Shown here: piece after piece, positions 8,146-15,574 of the stretch
How the letters are laid out: each line of letters begins with the position of its first letter
How positions within the stretch are numbered: position 1 is the stretch's first letter
Source: Bacillota bacterium
Lineage (GTDB): Bacteria > Bacillota > Clostridia > Lachnospirales > Lachnospiraceae
Assembly (NCBI GenBank): GCA_023415595.1
Contig: JAEZJW010000189.1
Coordinates: forward strand, 1-28,777
Direction: 5' to 3'
Length of the DNA stretch: 28,777 nucleotides
The notes under the pieces: model-generated
Database searches by the model: none
Told to the model about the DNA's origin: nothing
Seen by the model: only the letters and a program-made list of their open reading frames with translations
Translations under genes and position numbers: made by a program

Positions 8146-8454
8146 ATGCAAGATAAAGTTACACATAAATTTCTGTTAGGATTTATTCAGATACACATAT
8201 TACATCATGCAGGAAAAGAGCCCTTCTATGGGGTCTGGATGATAGAAGAGCTTCATGAACATGGCTATGATATTAGTCCTGGTACCTTATATCCTCTGCT
8301 GCACCAAATGGAATCCACCGGTTTACTTGAAAAAGAAGATCGGATTTTTGAAGGAAAGATCAGAAAATACTATAGAATCACCAACTTGGGTAAAGCCGTT
8401 CTGAAAGAAGCTAAGCAGAAGGCTTATGAATTATTTAATGAGATAAAGGATTGA
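8146..8454 (+). CDS. PadR family transcriptional regulator
   Basis: This is a 102-residue winged-helix protein of the short PadR type. The diagnostic segment is YGVWMIEELHEHG followed by ISPGTLYPLLHQMESTGLL (about 28-61), which is the recognition helix region. After it come a beta-wing with basic residues (GKIRKYYRIT) and a C-terminal helix for dimerisation. Its start has GAGGAG upstream. It is transcribed away from chrA, with 145 bases between them that hold the promoter and a palindrome. It therefore probably represses itself and the chrA-DUF1538-P-II operon. Its inducer is unknown. It is one of only two plus-strand genes in the window. Confidence 0.9.
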   Translation: MQDKVTHKFLLGFIQIHILHHAGKEPFYGVWMIEELHEHGYDISPGTLYPLLHQMESTGLLEKEDRIFEGKIRKYYRITNLGKAVLKEAKQKAYELFNEIKD

Positions 8455-8489
8455 CCGACCGGGATCGTTGATACGATCCGTGAAAAAAA

Positions 8490-8521
8490 AATCCCTGCCC
8501 GGTAATGTCCGGGCAGGGATT
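8490..8521 (-). terminator. terminator, minus strand
   Basis: AATCCCTGCCCGG (8490-8502) and CCGGGCAGGGATT (8509-8521) form a 13-bp GC-rich stem with a 6-base loop, followed on the minus strand by eight T. It ends the transcript of the DUF1295 gene and of the gene remnant beside it. A smaller 7-bp hairpin (8462-8479) lies next to it, directly after the PadR gene. Confidence 0.88.
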
Positions 8522-8553
8522 AAGGTTTATATTATCATCTGAGCAGAAATGGT

Positions 8554-8697
8554 TTACCACTCTTCTTCGTCTTCCACAGTTACTTTACATACAACCGACT
8601 GATTACCGCACTGTATCGTAACATTAGCTGTTCCAGCCTTTAATACCTGATAGCTGTAGCTCTTTTCTTCTTAATACCATTTATTAGAAAGATCAGA
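8554..8697 (-). pseudogene. C-terminal remnant of a Big_2-like surface protein
   Basis: Reading the minus strand in one frame from 8697 gives SDLSNKWY, a TAA stop at 8673-8671, then about 38 residues ending at a TAA at 8556-8554. These include YQVLKAGTANVTIQCG and VVCKVTVEDEEEW. The pattern GTA-x-V-T-I-x-C followed by C-K-V-T-V is typical of the last strands of a bacterial Ig-like domain (Big_2). No start codon, signal peptide or upstream domain is present, and the frame is interrupted. The fragment abuts the stop of the DUF1295 gene and is followed by a strong terminator that it may have brought with it. I read it as a leftover of a deleted cell-surface protein gene. Confidence 0.65.
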
Positions 8698-8708
8698 TTA
8701 ATACATCA

Positions 8709-9638
8709 CTAATCGTTTTTAATTCGGTCCGCTCTTCTTTTAATAGCAAGGAATCCATATTGTGTTTTCCTCGGAAACGGAAGCAGCATCCTGGTTTCCT
8801 TCTTATATTCTATATAGCCTGCTTTATAACCGGCGAGGTGCTTTTCAGCCATCGGGATGCTGATGAGCAGAAAAAGAAGGGTATTTAATATTGCTCCGAG
8901 AGACAAAAACCATAAATCACTATGTACTGGGAACATGGTCAGAAATACACCCCACCACATTAATATCTCTCCGAGATAATTCGGGTGCCTGGAATGCATC
9001 CATAATCCGGATCGGATGATCTTACTCCTGTCCGCCGTTCGTTTCCGAAAGGCATGAAGCTGTATGTCAGCAATCATCTGAAGGATTGCTCCTGTTGCAC
9101 TGACAGTTAACCCGGTCAGTGAAGCAGTGTGGAAGGTACTCTGCAGTTCCATATAATAAACCATAGGCAGGATACAGAGATATACAATGAAGGTCGGCAT
9201 CAGTTGTATTCCCAACAGATTTACGATTGGGTATAACCACCCGGTCCTATCCTTGATCTGATCATATCTCCAGTCCTGTCTACCAAGCCCCTGAAAGGTG
9301 TATGCCCAGTTAGCAGTAAGCCTGATCCCCCAGAACATTATGATGGAATAGATTAGAATGGTTCCTGCATCATAGCGGCTTCTTTGTACCATTAATAGCG
9401 TAAGAATAATCATAGGCTGTACGCTCCAGTAAGGGTCATAAACCGATGCGTTTTGAAAAATATAGCTTGCGATCCATATGATTAGTGTTGCAGCTGCATC
9501 TGCAACTAACAGTCTCAGCCATAAGACACCTCCGATATGTACATATAATGTTGCACCGATCCAAGAAGCAATTGTGTAGATTATTAATATAATACAGTAC
9601 CCAATCCAAAGCTTATCCTTGAAGCGTCCCTTTCCCAT
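8709..9638 (-). CDS. DUF1295 / steroid 5-alpha-reductase-like membrane protein
   Basis: This 309-residue polytopic membrane protein has the C-terminal signature of the isoprenylcysteine methyltransferase / steroid 5-alpha-reductase superfamily. The signature is IIRSGLWMHSRHPNYLGEI followed by a hydrophobic WWGVFL segment, and the upstream FQGLGRQDWRYDQIKDRTG block is typical of DUF1295. Related proteins are membrane-embedded reductases or methyltransferases acting on lipids, with the cofactor held near the RHPNY motif. The true reaction here is unknown. The start ATG has GGGGGAG seven bases upstream. The gene appears to be alone in its transcript and ends 11 bases before a pseudogene remnant. 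The C-terminus is very basic. Confidence 0.85.
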   Translation of the reverse strand: MGKGRFKDKLWIGYCIILIIYTIASWIGATLYVHIGGVLWLRLLVADAAATLIIWIASYIFQNASVYDPYWSVQPMIILTLLMVQRSRYDAGTILIYSIIMFWGIRLTANWAYTFQGLGRQDWRYDQIKDRTGWLYPIVNLLGIQLMPTFIVYLCILPMVYYMELQSTFHTASLTGLTVSATGAILQMIADIQLHAFRKRTADRSKIIRSGLWMHSRHPNYLGEILMWWGVFLTMFPVHSDLWFLSLGAILNTLLFLLISIPMAEKHLAGYKAGYIEYKKETRMLLPFPRKTQYGFLAIKRRADRIKND

Positions 9639-9779
9639 CCGTTTCTCTCCCCCATTACGATTTTTGTTTCTACTGACATTATAACATAATCTTTCCGACA
9701 GTACGAAGCCGAACCTATAATCTCAAGCCAATTTGTAGTTTTTTCCAGCGAAATATCAACCATTACTGTAATACATAAT

Positions 9780-9820
9780 TATACCCTCGTTATGCTCCAA
9801 GGAACGTTATCGAGGGTATA
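9780..9820. repeat. inverted repeat between two genes
   Basis: TATACCCTCG (9780-9789) and CGAGGGTATA (9811-9820) form a perfect 10-bp stem with a 21-base loop, 30 bases after the stop of the methyltransferase gene. Neither side has a good T run, so it is at best a weak terminator or an RNA 3'-end stabiliser. Confidence 0.5.
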
Positions 9821-9849
9821 TACATGAGTTACTGATATACAAGCCTGGT

Positions 9850-10452
9850 TTATTTAGAAGAATCAAGGATAAACATTGAAGCATCCTGCCCCATGAATAT
9901 ATTACTGCCATTATAAAAAGTTTTAGATTTAATCTTCTGATACCCTATTTTTGTCATAAGCTTTGCCAGCTCTATCTGATCAAATCCGTTATGAACCATA
10001 TCTGAAACTATATGTTCGTTTTTATTAAAATCTACGATTAATAAATGTCCTCCTTCATTCAGAACATTATACAGTCTGGATAAAATTAATCCCGTATCAC
10101 TTATATGGAGCAGAACCTGTGCCATAAAAATATAATCAGCGTGTAGATCTGACAGATTATCCATTTCAAAATCAAAACATAGCGTATCAGCATTCTGAAT
10201 ATTTAAGTCAGCAACTTTTAACCTTATTTGGCTAATCATATTTTGTGATGTATCAAGAAAAAGAATAGAACTGAAATCGTTTAGCAGGTTCACTCCCACA
10301 AGACCTGTTCCACAACCAAAATCAATAGCCTTCTTACTTTTAGTTTCAAATATAAATTCTCGTATAGCATCTGAAGATATCTTTGCAATTTTAATTCTTT
10401 CAGGAGTGTCATATACATTAGCTATCATTTCAAACTTATCAGTATTTCCCAT
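9850..10452 (-). CDS. class I SAM-dependent methyltransferase
   Basis: This is a 200-residue methyltransferase of the Rossmann-like class I type. Motif I, AIDFGCGTGLVG (42-53), binds the S-adenosylmethionine methionyl and carboxyl portion. An acidic residue after the second strand (FLDTSQNM) binds the ribose. The later segment LHADYIFMAQVLLHI matches the motif that follows. Domain order and size fit the Methyltransf_11/25 group, whose substrates are small molecules of many kinds. A longer reading to 10503 exists. The start at 10452 is preferred because GGAAGAGG lies five bases upstream and because the family N-terminus begins there. Neighbouring genes do not suggest a pathway. Confidence 0.88.
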   Translation of the reverse strand: MGNTDKFEMIANVYDTPERIKIAKISSDAIREFIFETKSKKAIDFGCGTGLVGVNLLNDFSSILFLDTSQNMISQIRLKVADLNIQNADTLCFDFEMDNLSDLHADYIFMAQVLLHISDTGLILSRLYNVLNEGGHLLIVDFNKNEHIVSDMVHNGFDQIELAKLMTKIGYQKIKSKTFYNGSNIFMGQDASMFILDSSK

Positions 10453-10552
10453 TATAACCTCTTCCGTCGATGATCGTTTCTGAATTCCAGTAAAATGTAA
10501 CATATATCACAAAGGGATAAGCTGAAGAAATCAAATATCAGCAGCTCTCTAA

Positions 10553-11020
10553 TTAATACTCTCCCTTGATTACGAAAAAGGACCCACGTATCGTTCCTGC
10601 AAGTTTTGATTTCTGTCTGGCAAATTTAAACTTTTTCTCTTCCAGCTCTTTTGGAACCTCCATTCCCTCAGAAAGCTTAAATCCGACAGCACGCTTTTTG
10701 GGGTCATCAATTGTGTACATGACATTGAGCCCGAGACCATCCTCATAGAAGACATATGCGAACTTGATATTATCCACTTGAAAACGTGAAGTTTCCAAGG
10801 GTTTTGCAGCCAACTCAATGTCCCGCTGTTCTTTCAGAATCCGATTGACATAATCCAGTGTCTCCTGGCTTTCGCTTGCCGGGACAACTGTAAATACATG
10901 CTTATATTTGTTCATGAAGTAACGGGCTTCATTAGCACGCAACCCGGCAAGTGCTTTCGCTACAGGTGAAGACTCCAGACCAACCAATGAAACATTTTCA
11001 AAATCCACAACATATGGCAT
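10553..11020 (-). CDS. conserved-looking protein of unknown function
   Basis: I do not recognise this 155-residue protein. It is soluble, has no signal peptide or membrane segment, and is rich in lysine and glutamate. It begins MPYVVDFENVSLVGLES and ends in a basic stretch (KKFKFARQKSKLAG) followed by a hydrophobic strand. An ATG six bases earlier (11026) is possible, but AGGAGG would then be only two bases from it. The ATG at 11020 has AGGAGG with an ideal 8-base gap, so I place the start there. It lies just after an acetyltransferase remnant on the same strand and may share a transcript with the VOC gene upstream. Confidence 0.75.
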   Translation of the reverse strand: MPYVVDFENVSLVGLESSPVAKALAGLRANEARYFMNKYKHVFTVVPASESQETLDYVNRILKEQRDIELAAKPLETSRFQVDNIKFAYVFYEDGLGLNVMYTIDDPKKRAVGFKLSEGMEVPKELEEKKFKFARQKSKLAGTIRGSFFVIKGEY

Positions 11021-11047
11021 ATCCATCTCCTCCTCTTTTAAACAAGA

Positions 11048-11182
11048 TTAGTACCTTTTTTTATCCTCTTCCGTAATTTTTCGTATAACTCTGCAGGGGT
11101 TTCCTACTGCAACCACTCCTGATGGAATGTCCTTAGTCACTATGCTACCGGCACCAATGACAACATCATCGCCTATTGTAAC
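11048..11182 (-). pseudogene. C-terminal remnant of a hexapeptide acetyltransferase (Maa/LacA type)
   Basis: About 44 residues, VTIGDDVVIGAGSIVTKDIP to ITEEDKKRY, match the last left-handed beta-helix coils and C-terminal tail of maltose/galactoside O-acetyltransferases, with the typical AVGNPCRVIRKI ending. Intact family members have about 185 to 200 residues and a catalytic histidine upstream, and both are missing here. The frame continues upstream only as an out-of-frame reading of the 3' end of the VOC gene, so the join at about 11183-11203 looks like a deletion breakpoint. A 63-codon reading from 11239 exists but has no sensible N-terminus. Confidence 0.75.
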
Positions 11183-11192
11183 TCTCTTTCTG

Positions 11193-12083
11193 TCACTGGC
11201 CATCTCCTTTTCGGGCTTTTTCAAGAGTCTCCAGATCAAACTTTTTCATTTTTAAGAACGCTTCTGTGACACGCCTTACTTCTTCCTTCGTTCCATTCAT
11301 ATATATATCATTCATATTCTTAGGTACAATCTGCCAGGATAATCCAAACTTATCTTTGAGCCACCCACATTGCTCCGCTTCAGGAACAAAGGATAATTTA
11401 TTCCAATAGTAATCGATCTCATCCTGGTTTTCACAAAGAATCATAAGGGAAAAGGCTTCATTAAAAATAGAATCACCGCCAAGTGCATGATCCATCGCTA
11501 TGAATTGATTTCCCAGCAGATTCACTTCACCATAGTTTATTCTAGCCCGTGGATCCATCGCTTCTCCGGCCTGATAATGATTCACAAACCCTTTCTTACT
11601 ATCCTGAAAAACAGAAGTATAAAAGTTAATCGCTTCCTCGGCTCTGCCGCATACATTGTCACTGAATAGTAAGGATGGCCTTATTCTTTGAATTCCTTCC
11701 GCTGTCTCCGTGAACATCAGCTGCCAGCTTAACCCATACTTATCCTGTATCCATGCATACCGTTTACTGAAAGGATATTCTCCTAAAGGCATAAGCTCTG
11801 TTCCATCAGTGGACAAGCTATTATATAATCGATCAACCTCTTCTATCGAACTACAAGCAACCATTAACGAAATAGATGGATTGAATTTAAAATATGGACC
11901 CGCACTGATGGCAGAAAACTTCAGATCAGCCAGCTGAAAATCCACCAATTCAGCATCGCCGGAGGGGGTATCCGGAAGCGTGATTACATTCAATATTTTC
12001 GAGTTTTCAAATAAACTTACATACCATTGTGCTGCTTCTAAGGCCTCTTTGTCGTACCATAAATGTGGAACTATTTTCTTCAT
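11193..12083 (-). CDS. two-domain VOC (PhnB-like) protein
   Basis: The 296-residue protein carries two glyoxalase/VOC-superfamily domains of the PhnB-like (3-demethylubiquinone methyltransferase-like, PF06983) type, about 1-130 and 133-285. Each ends with the same motif: AWIQDKYGLSWQLMF (110-124) in the first and WLKDKFGLSWQIVP in the second. Such proteins are usually encoded as single domains. The function is unknown, and no metal-ligand set could be assigned with certainty. A longer reading to 12125 exists. The ATG at 12083 is favoured by AGGAGGG seven bases upstream. It follows the AHSA1 and RibD-like genes on the same strand, a set of small stress-type genes often found together. Its C-terminus runs into the acetyltransferase remnant, so its last few codons may not be the original ones. 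Confidence 0.85.
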   Translation of the reverse strand: MKKIVPHLWYDKEALEAAQWYVSLFENSKILNVITLPDTPSGDAELVDFQLADLKFSAISAGPYFKFNPSISLMVACSSIEEVDRLYNSLSTDGTELMPLGEYPFSKRYAWIQDKYGLSWQLMFTETAEGIQRIRPSLLFSDNVCGRAEEAINFYTSVFQDSKKGFVNHYQAGEAMDPRARINYGEVNLLGNQFIAMDHALGGDSIFNEAFSLMILCENQDEIDYYWNKLSFVPEAEQCGWLKDKFGLSWQIVPKNMNDIYMNGTKEEVRRVTEAFLKMKKFDLETLEKARKGDGQ

Positions 12084-12148
12084 AAAATTGCCCTCCTTAC
12101 TGTGCTTCGTTTCTTGAAAGCCCATATGTTATATTTATATACGAAATT

Positions 12149-12589
12149 TTAATCGTTTTCTACATACCTTTTAAAGTTATCAAGGATTGCCTGCCATCCG
12201 CTTTTTTGCATTTCCAGTGAATTGGAATCCTCAGCTTCAAACGTCTCTATAATCCTAACGCCTTCCGTTGCTTCTATAAATTTGATCACTACCTTTCTGT
12301 CGTCACCAAGCGTATAAGCTATGCTCCTATTCAAATTCACTTCGTCATAGATGCCGCTAAAATCAAAGCTAAAGCTGCCATCCTTTGCTGACATCGTATA
12401 GGAGAAGCTCCCCCCTGCTCTTAATTCATTTTCAGCAGCCGGAGTATACCAGTCGTCAGATGCATTGTTCCATTTCATAATGTGTTCGGGTAAAGTCCAT
12501 TTTTCCCAGATGTGGTTCATTGGCTTATTTACCACGGTCTCTACTGTAATCAGATGATGATGATCCGCTGATGTTGCTTTATTACTCAT
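12149..12589 (-). CDS. AHSA1/SRPBCC domain protein
   Basis: This 146-residue single-domain protein has the START-like SRPBCC fold, AHSA1 group. Typical features are the N-terminal strand with VETVVNKPMNHIWEKWTLPE, the GGSFSYTM segment, the SGIYDEV segment and the C-terminal helix SGWQAILDNFKRYVEN. The fold binds hydrophobic ligands in a deep cavity. Bacterial members of this size are mostly uncharacterised. The start has AGGGGAG six bases upstream. It lies 21 bases after the RibD-like gene and 65 bases before the VOC gene, so the three are probably cotranscribed. A His-His-His run near the N-terminus (residues 10-12) is unusual but of no clear meaning. Confidence 0.88.
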   Translation of the reverse strand: MSNKATSADHHHLITVETVVNKPMNHIWEKWTLPEHIMKWNNASDDWYTPAAENELRAGGSFSYTMSAKDGSFSFDFSGIYDEVNLNRSIAYTLGDDRKVVIKFIEATEGVRIIETFEAEDSNSLEMQKSGWQAILDNFKRYVEND

Positions 12590-12610
12590 AAGGATCTCCC
12601 CTTTCTAATC

Positions 12611-13192
12611 CTATTTCCTAATAGGATGATAGCACAGTTGCACAACATCTGAAGAGAATCTTCTGGTGTCAACCAATTTGAGCTCTTGTCGTTGCTTTAT
12701 GTCAACAAATAAAGGTTTCCCTGTTCCCAAGATGACAGGATGAACCGAAAGTCTATACTCATCAATAAGTCCCAAGTTCATAAAAGTCGTTATAAGATTG
12801 GCTCCTCCATATAACCAGATATCCTTACCCGTTTCTTCTTTTAGCTTACTTATTTCTTCCGTAATATTGTCTTTGATTATAATTACGTCTTTATCTATCG
12901 TGATTAGCGTTTTAGAAAATACATACTTTTTCATCCTATGAATCATTTCCCACATTTCTTTTTCCGTATCTGAGGTTTCACCCTCCGGAATGTACTTTCT
13001 CCATAATTCATAGGATTTCCTGCCATATAGGATTGTATCAACACTGCTTATAAACTTAATGAAATCCATATCTTCGTCCATGATACACCAGTCAATTTCT
13101 CCATTAATACCCTCGATAAACCCATCCAGAGAAACAGCCAGATCCAGAACTATTCTTCTTTTATTATTAATTATATCGATTACCTCCTTCAA
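12611..13192 (-). CDS. dihydrofolate-reductase-like (RibD C-terminal) protein
   Basis: The protein of about 190 residues has the RibD C-terminal / DHFR-like fold. The family start LDLAVSLDGFIEG is followed by the NADPH-site segment TILYGRKSYE and by WLYGGANL with the helix TTFMNLGLIDEYRLSVHPVI. It is expected to be an NAD(P)H-dependent reductase. The substrate is unknown, and it is not a folate-pathway DHFR. The start is unclear. The frame opens at a TTG (13192), but the strong AAGGAGG (13189-13183) lies inside that reading, 8 bases before an ATA (13174-13172). No ATG is found near the expected N-terminus. Translation may therefore begin at TTG, with GGGAGG four bases upstream, or at a rare ATA/ATT codon. 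Confidence 0.85.
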   Translation of the reverse strand: MKEVIDIINNKRRIVLDLAVSLDGFIEGINGEIDWCIMDEDMDFIKFISSVDTILYGRKSYELWRKYIPEGETSDTEKEMWEMIHRMKKYVFSKTLITIDKDVIIIKDNITEEISKLKEETGKDIWLYGGANLITTFMNLGLIDEYRLSVHPVILGTGKPLFVDIKQRQELKLVDTRRFSSDVVQLCYHPIRK

Positions 13193-13227
13193 AAACCTCC
13201 CTTATTTTGATAATAATTCCTATTACC

Positions 13228-13256
13228 ATTATTACATACTCATTTTCTTTTTGCAA
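13228..13256 (-). promoter_or_regulatory. candidate promoter of the RibD-like/AHSA1/VOC genes
   Basis: TTGCAA (13256-13251), a 17-base spacer and AATAAT (13233-13228) lie upstream of the RibD-like gene. The region is AT-rich, which lowers confidence. Confidence 0.45.
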
Positions 13257-13300
13257 TATAGTTTTTTGTAAAATTATCATTACTATCCCTTGAGTAAAAA

Positions 13301-13331
13301 TACCCCTTGTGACAAACCATCACAAGGGGTA
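13301..13331 (-). terminator. terminator of the SGNH hydrolase gene
   Basis: TACCCCTTGTG (13301-13311) and CACAAGGGGTA (13321-13331) form an 11-bp stem with a 9-base loop, followed on the minus strand by five T (13300-13296). It lies 35 bases after the stop codon. Confidence 0.88.
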
Positions 13332-13365
13332 AATATCTGTTATTAACTTCTGTGAAACGCTTTAC

Positions 13366-14547
13366 TTAATTCAAATCTATTTTCATTTCTTCTTTCAAAT
13401 ATTTAGCATGTATCCTGGCTAAGTACTCACAAGCTTTTCCACTTTTATCAGAATTAGGGTGAAGGTCATCAGGCATCCATAATTGTGTTATAGTCAATAA
13501 TTGTTTTTCTCCACCATTTTCTACCCAATATCCATTTTCCCAATAACCTGTAGTTTCCATTGTGTCCTGTGTCCAGCCGGTGCTTTCCCAGGTTTTTTCG
13601 ATAGGTAAGTCAAGATAATCTGATAGTTTTAATTGTGCTTTTGATATACCGGCTTTTCTATCATTTTCATAATGTCCGATCAGTATAATCTTAGCATCAG
13701 GATTATCTTCATAAATCTTTTGAACCAAAAAATTCATCGCACCTATAAAATACGTTCTATCATAAGGATTATCCGGTATGATCCCCAGCTCAGAATCATC
13801 ATTCCAATTATAGTTAATGCTATCATTATATCCATGATCAAAAATATAATAATCGACTCTATTGTCGTCCCCTAAATATTTGTTTAATTTGATATCCCAC
13901 GAACAATCAATATAAAATTTTTTATCTTCCTCGCTTAATGTCTCCGGTGCTTCTTTTAATTTATGTTTCCAATAATCCCAATTATCAAAAATATTTTGTT
14001 TTTCATCGCTTGATAAACTCATCGACCTTAATATAACGTCCGCATTAAATCCCGAATATCCCATTGGATCCTCTTTACTTCTGTACTCCCAGAAGCCAGC
14101 CCTTATACAGCTTCTTCTTACAGCTTCATTATATATCTGAACACTTTTGCCTAAAATATTATTTACTATCTTCGGGTAACTAATATGATCACCGGATGGA
14201 ATCGAAGTCCCAAACCATACTATTTTTATTTGGTTTATTTCAGTATCATTTTCCTGTATATTCTGGGCATCATCATTTTGTTGATTTTGCTGAAGGATAA
14301 CGGTTTTATCTGCTGATACATCATTGATTACACCTTCCTCAGTGACTTTAACTTCATCAGTGACTTCAGTTTCATCATCAGCTTCAATTTCATCATCAGT
14401 TTCAATCTCTTCATAATTTGCTTTTGCTTCTATCTCTGTATGTCCATATTGCTCTTTCTCATATTTAAATAAAGTGAACAAAAAAACTCCAATGATTATA
14501 CTGATGATTTTTATGATTATGTTAACTACTTCTTTTCTATTTCTCAT
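13366..14547 (-). CDS. membrane-anchored SGNH/GDSL-type hydrolase
   Basis: The 393-residue protein starts with a single membrane segment (about 8-27) that probably anchors it outside the cell. An acidic, low-complexity linker (about 38-105) follows, then an SGNH-hydrolase domain. The nucleophile block reads VWFGTSIPSG (110-119, Ser in GTS). A later segment FDHGYND may supply the Asn block. The C-terminal block DDLHP (360-364) carries the catalytic Asp and His. Such enzymes remove acyl groups from carbohydrates or lipids. A cell-surface carbohydrate esterase role would suit a polysaccharide-degrading host (inference). The start at 14547 has AGGGG eight bases upstream. The gene is flanked by its own terminator and looks monocistronic. 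Confidence 0.82.
   Translation of the reverse strand: MRNRKEVVNIIIKIISIIIGVFLFTLFKYEKEQYGHTEIEAKANYEEIETDDEIEADDETEVTDEVKVTEEGVINDVSADKTVILQQNQQNDDAQNIQENDTEINQIKIVWFGTSIPSGDHISYPKIVNNILGKSVQIYNEAVRRSCIRAGFWEYRSKEDPMGYSGFNADVILRSMSLSSDEKQNIFDNWDYWKHKLKEAPETLSEEDKKFYIDCSWDIKLNKYLGDDNRVDYYIFDHGYNDSINYNWNDDSELGIIPDNPYDRTYFIGAMNFLVQKIYEDNPDAKIILIGHYENDRKAGISKAQLKLSDYLDLPIEKTWESTGWTQDTMETTGYWENGYWVENGGEKQLLTITQLWMPDDLHPNSDKSGKACEYLARIHAKYLKEEMKIDLN
14338..14415 (-). repeat. degenerate acidic-linker repeat in the hydrolase gene
   Basis: Imperfect direct copies of a 12 to 15-base unit (plus-strand TTCATCATCAG-type) encode the Asp/Glu/Thr-rich linker of the SGNH hydrolase. Such tracts can change length by slippage. 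All units keep the reading frame here. Confidence 0.45.
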
Positions 14548-14638
14548 TTTATTAACCCCTATTTTTATATAAGCATCATACTCTTATATTTTAGGGTTAT
14601 CAAGAAGTAAATGATCCTTATCTGACCTAACAGGCGTC

Positions 14639-15430
14639 TCACTTTTTCGCCACTAATTTACCTACTGCTGATAAATAAATTACGTATTCCTCTTCACCGT
14701 CAATATGAAGCAAATCATCAAATTCTTTTTGGACGTAACCGGCGATAGCACAGGCACCACACTCAATGCTCTCACAGGCCAGATATAAATTTTGACATAC
14801 ATGTCCAATATCAATAAGCATTAACCGATGTGCTTCCATGTGGTATCGCCATTCACCACGATAAGGAATACAGGACCAAAGAAATACCACAGGGGCTTTT
14901 CCAAACCACTGCGCTTCCTCCTGATAGTTTTCGCCCCCATAAGCATAAATTAATTTTTCCTTTAACTGTTCCTCAGAATGAGAGAAGGCTAACTTATGTT
15001 CCACGGGTAAGTATAGATAAATCCCCTTTTCTAAACCTTCAACATTATTTACTGCAAGATATGTCTCAAAGGAATGCCTGCCTCCTGCAGAAGGAACTGG
15101 GCGAAGTGTTATATAGCCTGTTTTTTTATAAGCAGGAATCATTTTTTGTACACCTTGAGTTGACCATAATAAAAATGAAAGCTCCTCTATGGATATCGGT
15201 GTATCGGAGTAAGCTCGTCTGCTTCTGCGACTTTTGATGCAGGAGTATAAGTCATTATTCTTAACAATGTCTTTCTCTACAACCGGAAGATCAATAATCT
15301 TAAAGCTGCCATCCACTGGCTTCTGAATGGCAGGCGGCAGGAGTCCACGTTCCTGATCAGAGATAAATTCCCTTCCCGGAATATCACATCCACATTTCAT
15401 AAATTCTCTGTTCATACTAAAATTATTCAT
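14639..15430 (-). CDS. SagB/ThcOx-type nitroreductase-family dehydrogenase
   Basis: This 263-residue FMN-dependent oxidoreductase is of the nitroreductase superfamily, SagB-like branch. The FMN-binding start is SRRSRRAYSDTPIS (67-80), followed by LSFLLWSTQGVQ. The middle contains RPVPSAGGRHSFETYLAV, the SagB-type consensus, and the C-terminal part has DIGHVCQNLYLACE and GACAIAGY. In thiazole/oxazole-modified peptide clusters SagB oxidises azolines, but stand-alone relatives are widespread. No cyclodehydratase or precursor peptide gene is nearby, so a role in peptide modification is not supported. An earlier TTG reading (15445) overlaps the ribosome binding site. The ATG at 15430, with AAGGAGG five bases upstream, is the start. 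Residues 12-15 hold a Cys-Gly-Cys motif of unknown use. Confidence 0.87.
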   Translation of the reverse strand: MNNFSMNREFMKCGCDIPGREFISDQERGLLPPAIQKPVDGSFKIIDLPVVEKDIVKNNDLYSCIKSRRSRRAYSDTPISIEELSFLLWSTQGVQKMIPAYKKTGYITLRPVPSAGGRHSFETYLAVNNVEGLEKGIYLYLPVEHKLAFSHSEEQLKEKLIYAYGGENYQEEAQWFGKAPVVFLWSCIPYRGEWRYHMEAHRLMLIDIGHVCQNLYLACESIECGACAIAGYVQKEFDDLLHIDGEEEYVIYLSAVGKLVAKK

Positions 15431-15484
15431 AAATACCTCCTTCAATTTTTTCCATTGTTTGTATATTTTTCACTCAAATAATTA

Positions 15485-15513
15485 ATCATGGTGTAAACTA
15501 TTTTTGATGTCAA
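15485..15513 (-). promoter_or_regulatory. candidate promoter of the SagB-like gene
   Basis: TTGACA (15513-15508), a 17-base spacer and CATGAT (15490-15485) stand upstream of the gene. The -35 is perfect and the -10 matches at four of six positions. Confidence 0.5.
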
Positions 15514-15574
15514 CTCTACACACTTCATTGTCCGATATAATGCGGTATAAAATGCATTCTAGCGCTGATTTTCA

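Noticed and set aside
9780..9820. Inverted repeat as a strong terminator of the methyltransferase gene
   Set aside because: No T tract follows on either strand and the loop is 21 bases. It is kept only as an inverted repeat.
11048..11239. 63-codon acetyltransferase frame taken as an intact small gene
   Set aside because: The first 19 residues are an out-of-frame reading of the VOC gene, and the catalytic part of the family is missing.
14639..15430. Thiazole/oxazole-modified peptide cluster suggested by the SagB-like gene
   Set aside because: No cyclodehydratase, leader-peptide gene or dedicated exporter is present in the flanking DNA.
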